Assembly (NCBI GenBank): GCA_018896765.1 | Contig: JAHILZ010000045.1 | Location: 1 to 6,133, forward strand | DNA: 6,133 bases | Origin: Patescibacteria group bacterium | Lineage (GTDB): Bacteria > Patescibacteriota > Minisyncoccia > JAHIHE01 | Direction of reading: 5' to 3' | In this document: positions 1-5,921 of the stretch, one piece after another | Position numbering within the stretch: position 1 is the stretch's first letter | Layout: each line of letters opens with the position of its first letter | Program-made: the position numbers and the translations under genes | Notes under the pieces: model-generated | Databases searched by the model: none | What the model was told of the DNA's origin: nothing | The model's input: the letters and a program-made list of their open reading frames with translations, nothing else

Positions 1-51
1 AAACTCCAATGGCCAATGACCAATAAAATCCCAAACAAATTTTTTAAGTCT
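1..51. repeat. Heptad tandem repeats at left edge
   Basis: This non-coding stretch contains three tandem 7-mers, CCAATGG, CCAATGA and CCAATAA (6-12, 13-19, 20-26). Further right, AAGTCTA occurs twice in tandem (46-52 and 53-59), running into the long inverted repeat. These units are in the same 7-bp phase as the repeat that follows, so this looks like more of the same element rather than separate sequence. Its counterpart on the right would lie beyond the end of the window. No function can be assigned. Confidence 0.7.
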
Positions 52-263
52 AAAGTCTAAATTTAAAATTTTAAATCAATTTTAAATTTTAAATGAATAA
101 AACAAAAACAATTTAAAATTCAGTCATTTAGGATTTCATTTAAAATTTAAAACTTAAAATTTAGCCTTATACAATAAGTTTAGATGTTAGGGTTTAGGGT
201 TTGGTTGGGCATTGGGGTTTGAACATTGGGATTTGTGTTTCAGGATTTTGATATTTGTCATTA
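52..263 (+). repeat. Left arm of 212-bp inverted repeat, 7-bp phased
   Basis: This arm matches the reverse complement of 5922-6133 at 204 of 212 positions with no gaps. The differences are at 172, 193, 197, 210, 222, 223, 252 and 258, so the outer 120 bp are identical and all changes are in the inner 92 bp. The outer part is AT-only blocks such as TTTAAAA (139-145, 146-152), including a perfect 16-bp palindrome at 61-76. The inner part is G/T-rich on the + strand (TAGGGTT at 188-194 and 195-201). Cutting every 7 bp from position 6 keeps similar units in register up to about 264. It contains no coding frame of interest and ends 43 bp before rseP, so the rseP promoter should lie in or next to it, though no convincing promoter can be picked. 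Confidence 0.95.
190..217 (+). other. Potential G-quadruplex in left arm
   Basis: Four G-runs (190-192, 197-199, 207-209, 214-217) are separated by loops of 4, 7 and 4 bases, which fits the common G3+N1-7 quadruplex pattern. A fifth run (228-230) follows after 10 bases. The G-rich strand is the + strand, the coding strand of the downstream rseP. The pattern is seen directly; folding in the cell is inference. Confidence 0.6.
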
Positions 264-306
264 TTATTAATAAATATTTGTCTGATTAATTTCATAATAA
301 TATACA

Positions 307-1428
307 ATGCTTATTATAACCATAATCATATTTTTATTAGTTCTCGGCGTTCTTGTTTTTGTCCATGAGCTTGGCCATTTTATTATGGCAAAAAGAGCCG
401 GGGCGAAGGTGGAAGAGTTCGGCTTTGGCTTTCCGCCAAGAATTTTTGGCGTTAAAAAAGGAGAAACGGTATATTCAATAAATCTGATTCCTATCGGAGG
501 TTTTGTGAATATAGTCGGCGAGAATGGCGAAGGCAAAGATGACCAAAGGAGTTTTTCTTCAAAAACCGTTTGGCAGAGGTTTCAGATATTAATCGCGGGA
601 GTAACAGCCAATATTCTTTTGGCGATTATTCTTTTCAGCATGGTTTCCTATATCGGTTTTCCTTATCTTTATGACGAAGAATCAGCTAAAGGCGTTAGCG
701 GCCTGAAAATAGCGATTATGGAAGTGGCGCCGAATTCACCGGCCCAAGCCGCGGGTATTAATGCCGGCGATGTAATATTATCGCTGAAAACCGAAGGCGG
801 CGATGAATCGATGGAAATTAAAAACATCGGGGATGTAAAAGGTTTTATCGGCGGCAATCACGGCAAGATTATAATCTTTAATATAAAACGCGGCGATAAG
901 ATTTTGGATTTAAAAGCGGAAGCGCGCGCGAATGTTTCGGAAAAAGAAGGCGCTACCGGCATTTCACTCGGCGCGATGAGCGAGCCCGTATCTTCCGGTT
1001 TGCTTGAGTCTGTTCGGCAAGGAATCATAAAAACATGGGATGTCAGCGCTTTTATAATTATTACATTATCCGGTCTTCTTAAAGAATTATTTACGACAGG
1101 CGGAACTACCGAGCAGTTATCCGGTCCCGTGGGAATAGCTATTATGGTCGGGCAGGCGACGGAACTTGGGCTTTCTTATGTTTTGCAATTTATGGGGCTT
1201 CTATCGATAAATCTTGCTATTATTAACGCTTTGCCTTTTCCGGCTCTTGACGGCGGAAGAATATTATTTCTCCTGATAGAAAAAATCAAGGGTAGCAGGG
1301 TTAGCGCTGAGACGGAAGGAAAATTTCATTTCGCGGGAATGGCGCTTTTGCTTTTATTGATGGCCTTGGTGACTTATAAAGATTTTGGAACATATCATAT
1401 TTGGCAAAAAATCACGAGTTTTTTGTAA
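307..1428 (+). CDS. rseP: RseP-type site-2 intramembrane zinc metalloprotease (M50B)
   Basis: Membrane-embedded protease that, in characterised relatives (RseP, RasP), cuts anti-sigma factors or leftover signal peptides within the membrane. Seen in the sequence: a first hydrophobic segment (about 2-19) running into the zinc-binding HELGH motif (residues 20-24), a second membrane segment about 95-118 with AGVTAN (97-102) matching the family's conserved AGxxxN region, a single PDZ domain about 131-205, the SGPVGI motif (272-277), then NALPFPALDG (307-316), whose Asp315 is the third zinc ligand, and a last membrane segment about 341-356. At 373 residues the length is normal for the one-PDZ form. 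The ATG at 307 leads straight into the first membrane helix and has no Shine-Dalgarno sequence. It is followed after 48 bp by the AT-rich defence cassette. Natural substrates cannot be told from sequence; no anti-sigma factor is encoded here. Confidence 0.95.
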   Translation: MLIITIIIFLLVLGVLVFVHELGHFIMAKRAGAKVEEFGFGFPPRIFGVKKGETVYSINLIPIGGFVNIVGENGEGKDDQRSFSSKTVWQRFQILIAGVTANILLAIILFSMVSYIGFPYLYDEESAKGVSGLKIAIMEVAPNSPAQAAGINAGDVILSLKTEGGDESMEIKNIGDVKGFIGGNHGKIIIFNIKRGDKILDLKAEARANVSEKEGATGISLGAMSEPVSSGLLESVRQGIIKTWDVSAFIIITLSGLLKELFTTGGTTEQLSGPVGIAIMVGQATELGLSYVLQFMGLLSINLAIINALPFPALDGGRILFLLIEKIKGSRVSAETEGKFHFAGMALLLLLMALVTYKDFGTYHIWQKITSFL

Positions 1429-1462
1429 AATTAAAGTTTAATTGATTTTGATAACCTGAATT

Positions 1463-1471
1463 TTACTAGAA
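1463..1471 (+). repeat. Left copy of 9-bp direct repeat TTACTAGAA
   Basis: TTACTAGAA here recurs at 4583-4591, so the two copies bracket the low-GC cassette. They could be a target-site duplication or a recombination scar, or chance in AT-rich DNA. TAGAAT (1467-1472), which overlaps this copy, also matches a bacterial -10 box at 5 of 6 positions and lies only 4 bp before the ATG at 1477. If used, transcription would begin at about the start codon and give a leaderless mRNA. Confidence 0.35.
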
Positions 1472-1476
1472 TTAAT

Positions 1477-2076
1477 ATGAAAAATGAAATAAAAAAAATT
1501 GAAAATGATTTGGAATTTATAAAAAATATCTACATAAAACTTTTAACAATATTACCGAGTTTTAATATCACTGATAGTAAAATTCTACCCTATGGATTAA
1601 AGGCGCACACCAGATCGGTAAGTTGGTTAGTTGAGCAAGTTATTACTCAGCAAACAAAATATAATGCTAAAAAGCTCGGTGTTAATGATGTTAATTTTGA
1701 TTTTCCCGATACTTCCTTGCATGATTGCGAAATAATTGTTGACGGGAAAAGTTATTTTGTTAATGTAAAAATTCATAATATAACTGGAAAGGAAAATAAA
1801 AACGATATTTCTGCGGTAGAAAAGCTTTATTTTCAATATAGCGTTAATAAAAATTACACGCTAATCTATGCTTGTTTTGGGATTAAATTTGAAAATATAA
1901 AAATAAGTTTTGTTAAAGATTATTTAGAAATTTTTTCACCGCAATTTTTGCCAATTTATGTGAACCCGAGAAATGACAAAATTCAAGCCACATATAAACA
2001 TGATAAAATTTATAGAACGAGAGAAAAATTTTTAAAAACACTTAAGGAAAAGTCAAAAAGCATTATTTTAAAATAA
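1477..2076 (+). CDS. Putative type II restriction endonuclease, PD-(D/E)xK-like
   Basis: Probable DNA endonuclease of a type II restriction-modification system; its methyltransferase partner starts 7 bp downstream. The 199-residue protein has a helical N-terminus, a helix carrying Glu53 (about 47-60), then PDTS (77-80), Asp83, and a strand DGKSYFVNVKI (89-99), the layout of a PD-(D/E)xK core. The order KIxPxG, helix with Glu, PD, then hydrophobic-x-K resembles EcoRV (Glu45, Asp74, Asp90-x-Lys92) as I recall that sequence. Metal ligands would be Asp78 or Asp83 with Lys98. The position normally holding Asp/Glu is Asn96 (NVK), an uncommon variant. The C-terminus is basic (KFLKTLKEKSKS). Family and target site are not recognised, and the enzyme call rests mainly on the motif and on the adjacent methylase. 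The gene is very AT-rich compared with rseP and proS. The start has no Shine-Dalgarno sequence. Confidence 0.65.
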   Translation: MKNEIKKIENDLEFIKNIYIKLLTILPSFNITDSKILPYGLKAHTRSVSWLVEQVITQQTKYNAKKLGVNDVNFDFPDTSLHDCEIIVDGKSYFVNVKIHNITGKENKNDISAVEKLYFQYSVNKNYTLIYACFGIKFENIKISFVKDYLEIFSPQFLPIYVNPRNDKIQATYKHDKIYRTREKFLKTLKEKSKSIILK

Positions 2077-2083
2077 ATATACT

Positions 2084-2932
2084 ATGAATAAAATTTTTAA
2101 TGAAGATGTTTTATTGGGAATAGATAAAATAGAAGATGATTCTATTGATTTAATATTGACCGACCCTCCGTATTGCCTAGGGAAAGATTATGGCAATGAT
2201 TCCGATCAAAAATCTTCAGAGGAATATTTAAAATGGACATATCGATGGATTGACGCGGTGTTGCCAAAATTAAAAAAAAACGGCAGTTTTTATATTTTTT
2301 TAAGCTGGCAATATTCGCCGGAAATTTTTGTTTATTTAAAAAATAAGCTGAGAATGGTTAATGAAATTATTTGGGATAGGCGAGTTCCAAGCATGGGCGG
2401 TTCTACGAGAAAATTTTCTTCCGTTCATGATAATATAGGTTTTTTTGTTAAAAGCAATAATTATTATTTTGATATAGACAGTATAAGAATTCCTTATGAT
2501 GAAGAAACCAAGAAAGCCAGAACAAGATCGATTTTTGTCGGTAAAAAATGGTTGGAAATTGGTTATAATCCAAAGGATTTATGGAGTACTTCAAGAATAC
2601 ATGCCCAAGCGCCCGAAAGAGAAAATCATCCCACGCAGAAACCATTGGAAATAATTGAACGAATGGTAAAAGCAAGTTGTCCAAAAAATGGAATGGTTTT
2701 TGATCCATTTATGGGAACAGGAACAACCGCTATTGCTTGTTTAGCAAATGATAAGCAATATGTCGGATTTGAAATAAATAAAGATTATCATAAAATAATA
2801 ATGGATAGAATTAAAAAATATAATAATTGTCCTACATTATTTCAACAACAATCTCAAAAACAAAGTAATTTGACTCAGGATATTCAATCACAACCCTGTA
2901 TGGTTTTTTATAAAAGGACAAATCCTAATTAA
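2084..2932 (+). CDS. Beta-class DNA methyltransferase, probably N6-adenine
   Basis: S-adenosylmethionine-dependent DNA methylase that would protect host sites from the adjacent endonuclease. Motif order is beta class: the catalytic DPPY (residues 27-30, motif IV) comes first, then a target-recognition region (about 99-175, with VPSMGGSTRKFSSVHDN at 101-117), motif X NHPTQKP (181-187), the SAM-binding FDPFMGTGTT (206-215, motif I) and the acidic motif II GFEIN (228-232). DPPY favours N6-methyladenine, but N4-methylcytosine cannot be excluded for this class. The core ends near residue 247. The last 35 residues are a Gln- and Asn-rich tail (FQQQSQKQSN at 253-262) with no recognisable domain. It begins 7 bp after the endonuclease stop, so the two are almost certainly co-transcribed. 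The recognition sequence cannot be read from the protein. EcoRV itself is paired with an alpha-class methylase, so this pairing would differ. Confidence 0.93.
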   Translation: MNKIFNEDVLLGIDKIEDDSIDLILTDPPYCLGKDYGNDSDQKSSEEYLKWTYRWIDAVLPKLKKNGSFYIFLSWQYSPEIFVYLKNKLRMVNEIIWDRRVPSMGGSTRKFSSVHDNIGFFVKSNNYYFDIDSIRIPYDEETKKARTRSIFVGKKWLEIGYNPKDLWSTSRIHAQAPERENHPTQKPLEIIERMVKASCPKNGMVFDPFMGTGTTAIACLANDKQYVGFEINKDYHKIIMDRIKKYNNCPTLFQQQSQKQSNLTQDIQSQPCMVFYKRTNPN

Positions 2933-2946
2933 TTAAAATAATCATT

Positions 2947-4008
2947 ATGACTAAAACAACGCCACGACGGATGATTACTCAACCATATGATTTTTCCGTT
3001 CAAGATCTTGTCGATAAAATTAATGCTAAAGATATTGATCTTAAGCCTGATTATCAGAGAAACTATGTTTGGGCAACAAATGACGACAAAGAGAATAAAC
3101 GATCTAGATTAATAGAATCTCTTTTATTAAATATTCCTATTCCGGTAATTTATTTCGCAGAGCAAGAGGAAACGCTAAAATATGAAGTTATTGATGGTCA
3201 GCAACGTTTGAAGACATTCGACGATTTTTTAAATGATAAATTTGCATTAAAAGATTTAGAGATTAGAAGTGACGTAAACGGAAAAAAATATTCAGAATTA
3301 GAGCAGAAAGACAAGGATGAAATTAGAAAAAGATCTGTCCGAGCTATTGTAATTCTTAATGAGTCTGACGAAGAGGTGAAATTTGAAGTTTTTGAAAGGT
3401 TGAACTTAGGTAGCGTGCAATTAACCCCGCAAGAAATTAGAAACAATACATTAAGAGGAAATTTTAATGATTTATTGAAAGAATTAGCTAAAAATAAACT
3501 ATTTAGAAAAATGCTCAATCTTCGTTTAAAAAAAGACCAAGATAATATGGCCTATGAAGAGATGATTCTTCGTTTTTTTACTTATTATAAAAAAGGACTT
3601 AAGCGAGTAGAAAACCTTTCATATTTTTTAACGGAATTCATGAAAGAAAATAAAAATATGGAATCTATTGGAATTGATAATTTAAGAAACTTATTTGAAG
3701 CAACAATAAAAAAAATAGACCAATTTTTGGGGAAGAATGCATTTTCAGTGTACCAAAAAAATACCGACAAATGGTATCCAACTTCCAATAGAGCACTTTA
3801 TGACACGGAAATGCTAGCGTTTGCGTCTGTACAAGAAAGTGAAATTAAAGTTACTCCTAAAAAATTTGAGGAAGAATTAAAAAAGCTTATGGAAGATAAT
3901 GAATTTAAAAAATCATTAAATGAACAAGCTGGTGGGAAAAAAATTGCCATGCGAGTAGAAAGCGTTAAAAGAATTTTAACTCAATCAAATGTTGACATCT
4001 CGGCTTAA
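2947..4008 (+). CDS. DUF262 (GmrSD N-terminal-like) defence protein
   Basis: DUF262 domain with a ParB/Srx-like fold, found in the type IV restriction enzymes GmrSD and BrxU and in SspE, where it acts as NTPase and/or senses modified DNA. Visible motifs: KPDYQRNYVW (33-42), SLLLNIPIP (58-66), the signature DGQQRL (83-88) and FERLNLGSVQLTP (149-161) with EIRN (163-166). The rest is a helical, Lys/Glu-rich region (about 170-345). There is no DUF1524 HNH nuclease at the C-terminus, unlike full-length GmrSD fusions, so this 353-residue form probably needs a partner. The next gene, a HEPN protein, starts 20 bp before this one stops, indicating translational coupling. It begins 14 bp after the methylase stop. 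Whether it belongs functionally to the restriction-modification pair or forms a separate two-gene system is unknown. No Shine-Dalgarno sequence precedes the ATG. Confidence 0.9.
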   Translation: MTKTTPRRMITQPYDFSVQDLVDKINAKDIDLKPDYQRNYVWATNDDKENKRSRLIESLLLNIPIPVIYFAEQEETLKYEVIDGQQRLKTFDDFLNDKFALKDLEIRSDVNGKKYSELEQKDKDEIRKRSVRAIVILNESDEEVKFEVFERLNLGSVQLTPQEIRNNTLRGNFNDLLKELAKNKLFRKMLNLRLKKDQDNMAYEEMILRFFTYYKKGLKRVENLSYFLTEFMKENKNMESIGIDNLRNLFEATIKKIDQFLGKNAFSVYQKNTDKWYPTSNRALYDTEMLAFASVQESEIKVTPKKFEEELKKLMEDNEFKKSLNEQAGGKKIAMRVESVKRILTQSNVDISA

Positions 4009-4573
4009 AAACATTCAAAAAATTTTGAAAGATTTTACAGGAAAAAATGGTGAACCTAAAAACGACAAAGAGCTCTATGTCTTAAAATCAATGTGGGTAA
4101 TGATGTGTGCGGAGTTTGAAGGAAGCTTAAAGGATTTAGTTGAAAACTATATCGATTTCGTAAAAAGAAAAAAGAATATTAAAGATATGCATGTTTGTTT
4201 TTTATTACAAAATTTTTATGGAAATAAGGAAGAAAAAAATGTGTTTACTAAAAGGGAGATAATGAGTCTTTTTAAAAGAAAGAAGTCGGGAATAAGCAAT
4301 TTAAATTTTACTAAAAACAAAAAATCAACACATAAATCATTTTCGGTTGAATATCTCTTTAACTCTCTAGGAATTTTTTTCAAAGATAAAGAAATTACGG
4401 ATCTTAAATTATTAGATGGTATCGCGTCAACCCGAGATTCAATTTCGCATGGTGATTATCAAATTTCAATTACACGAAAACAATTAGAAAATAACATTCC
4501 AATAATTATAAATATTTATAAGATGTTAAAAGGAAAACTAAAAATAAATTTTGTTTTTAATAAAATAAGCTGA
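3989..4573 (+). CDS. HEPN-domain protein, MAE_28990/MAE_18760-like putative RNase
   Basis: Likely ribonuclease effector. The protein is 194 residues, mostly helical and strongly basic, and near its C-terminus carries STRDSISHGD (147-156), where Arg149 and His154 form the R-x4-H catalytic signature of HEPN RNases. The N-terminal helix region (about 28-59, MWVMMCAEFEGSLKDLVE at 35-52) and the motif position resemble the MAE_28990/MAE_18760 HEPN family, which I recall as occurring beside DUF262 genes; this family name is given from memory. The ATG at 3989 lies inside the end of the DUF262 gene, a 20-bp overlap in a different frame, which supports coupled expression and joint function. A plausible model is an abortive-infection or toxin-antitoxin pair in which the DUF262 protein controls the HEPN RNase. 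No membrane segment or signal peptide is seen. It ends with TGA, 58 bp before proS. Confidence 0.75.
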   Translation: MLTSRLKNIQKILKDFTGKNGEPKNDKELYVLKSMWVMMCAEFEGSLKDLVENYIDFVKRKKNIKDMHVCFLLQNFYGNKEEKNVFTKREIMSLFKRKKSGISNLNFTKNKKSTHKSFSVEYLFNSLGIFFKDKEITDLKLLDGIASTRDSISHGDYQISITRKQLENNIPIIINIYKMLKGKLKINFVFNKIS

Positions 4574-4582
4574 TATAAGTAA

Positions 4583-4591
4583 TTACTAGAA
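4583..4591 (+). repeat. Right copy of 9-bp direct repeat TTACTAGAA
   Basis: Identical to 1463-1471. Located in the 58-bp spacer between the HEPN gene and proS, close to where base composition returns to that of the housekeeping genes. See the left copy for interpretation; a chance match remains possible. Confidence 0.35.
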
Positions 4592-4631
4592 AAATGTGAG
4601 TTTATTATTTTAACAAGTTTAACGTCTGTTT

Positions 4632-5876
4632 ATGCGGCAATCGCGATTATTCACAAAAACAACCAAGAATATTTCGGCGGAGGAAAAAAGCCTGAACGCG
4701 CAGCTTTTGACGCGCGGGGGTTTTGTTGATAAACTGGCGGCCGGAATTTATACGCATTTGCCATTGGGTTTGCGCGTAATAAATAAAATTGGAAATATTA
4801 TCCGTGAGGAAATGAACGCGCTTGGCGCTCAGGAGATTTTGATGCCGGCGCTTCAGCCAAAAGCCAATTGGCAGGTAACCGGGCGCTGGGATGAACTTGA
4901 TGTTTTATTTAAGCTTAAAGGTGATGATAGCAAAGAATACGCGCTCGGCGCCACGCACGAAGAAGTAGTTGTGCCTTTGCTTGGGAAATTTATTTTTTCC
5001 TATAAAGACTTGCCAATATCAGTTTATCAAATTCAGACTAAGTTTCGCAATGAAAAGCGGGCAAAGAGCGGGATTTTGCGCGGCCGGCAGTTTTTAATGA
5101 AAGATTTGTATTCATTTCACGCGGACGAAAAAGATTTAGGCGAATTTTATGAAAAAATAAAAGAGTCGTATTGGAAGATTTTTGAGAGAGTCGGGATAAA
5201 AGAAAAAACTTATTTGACTTTGGCTAGCGGCGGAACTTTCTCTAAATATTCGCATGAGTTTCAGACTGTTACGGATGCGGGGGAAGATACTATTTATATC
5301 TGCAAAAAATGCCATTTATCGATCAATAAAGAAATATTGGCCGATATAAATCCGGTTTGTCCGGAATGCCAAAGCGAAGAATTTGATGTCAAAAAGGCGA
5401 TTGAAGTTGGAAATATTTTTAAGTTGAACACAAGATTTAGCGGCCCTTTTAATTTAAGATTTAAAGATGCGGATGGAAAAGAAAAAATTATTTTTATGGG
5501 ATGCTTTGGCATTGGGCTGGATCGTTTAATGGGAACAGTGGTTGAAATATGCAATGATGAGAATGGCATTGTTTGGCCGGCAAACATTGCGCCGTTTCAA
5601 GCGCATTTAATCTTGCTTAAACCGGATGATAAAGAATCCGCGAAAGAAGCGGAGAATATTTATGATGCTTTACAAAAAGCCGATATTGAAGTATTATTCG
5701 ATGACCGAAATTTATCGGCCGGAATTAAGCTTAAAGACGGCGACTTGATCGGAATTCCGGTAAGATTAGTGGTAAGCGGCAGAAATAAGGGTAAGATTGA
5801 GGTAAAAGAAAGAGCTAAGGAAGAGGTTAGGTTATTGAATTTAAATGAAATAATTGAGTTGATAAAAGGCTTATAA
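4632..5876 (+). CDS. proS: Prolyl-tRNA synthetase, short form without editing insertion
   Basis: Cytoplasmic class II aminoacyl-tRNA synthetase that charges tRNA-Pro with proline. Motif 1 is at about 43-76 (LPLGLRV to MPALQP), with the GATHEE loop at 106-111. Motif 2 is at 138-162 (FRNE, then GRQFLMKDLYSF), and motif 3 is GCFGIGLDRLMG (290-301). The anticodon-binding domain follows at about 322-414. The N-terminus MRQSRLFTKT is the typical start of the bacterial family, supporting the ATG at 4632. At 414 residues it is much shorter than the usual bacterial form of about 570. The region that normally holds the YbaK-like editing domain between motifs 2 and 3 is replaced by a small element with C224xxC227 and C243xxC246, likely a zinc ribbon. 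Misacylated Ala-tRNA-Pro would therefore need correction by a separate protein, which is not encoded here. GC content matches rseP and not the cassette between them. Confidence 0.96.
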   Translation: MRQSRLFTKTTKNISAEEKSLNAQLLTRGGFVDKLAAGIYTHLPLGLRVINKIGNIIREEMNALGAQEILMPALQPKANWQVTGRWDELDVLFKLKGDDSKEYALGATHEEVVVPLLGKFIFSYKDLPISVYQIQTKFRNEKRAKSGILRGRQFLMKDLYSFHADEKDLGEFYEKIKESYWKIFERVGIKEKTYLTLASGGTFSKYSHEFQTVTDAGEDTIYICKKCHLSINKEILADINPVCPECQSEEFDVKKAIEVGNIFKLNTRFSGPFNLRFKDADGKEKIIFMGCFGIGLDRLMGTVVEICNDENGIVWPANIAPFQAHLILLKPDDKESAKEAENIYDALQKADIEVLFDDRNLSAGIKLKDGDLIGIPVRLVVSGRNKGKIEVKERAKEEVRLLNLNEIIELIKGL

Positions 5877-5921
5877 TGGCGAGTGAATTCGAATCGTAGA
5901 TTAAAATGATAAAATTTTTGT

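Noticed and set aside
188..201. TTTAGGG-like units resembling plant-type telomere repeats
   Set aside because: Only two clean copies are present and they sit within a longer 7-bp-phased bacterial intergenic repeat. Chromosome-end biology is not indicated.
248..276. Promoter for rseP with TTGATA (248-253) and TAAATA (271-276)
   Set aside because: Spacing is 17 bp but the -10 element matches at only 3 of 6 positions, and AT-rich DNA gives such pairs by chance.
267..536. Open frame on the - strand across the rseP start, and similar - strand frames inside the other genes
   Set aside because: They lie opposite well-supported genes, show no recognisable domain, and have the low-complexity look of antisense frames.
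1429..1443. Palindrome AATTAAA-G-TTTAATT just after rseP as a terminator
   Set aside because: It is made of A/T pairs with a one-base loop and no following T-run, so it would not form a stable intrinsic terminator.
2947..4008. Complete type IV restriction enzyme of the GmrSD kind
   Set aside because: DUF262 motifs are clear but the C-terminal part lacks the HNH (DUF1524) nuclease signature, so only the N-terminal-type domain can be claimed.
5887..5920. Short palindromes (ATTCGAAT region) and T-run after proS as a terminator
   Set aside because: The palindrome has no loop, and the A/T run at 5911-5920 is not preceded by a GC-rich stem.
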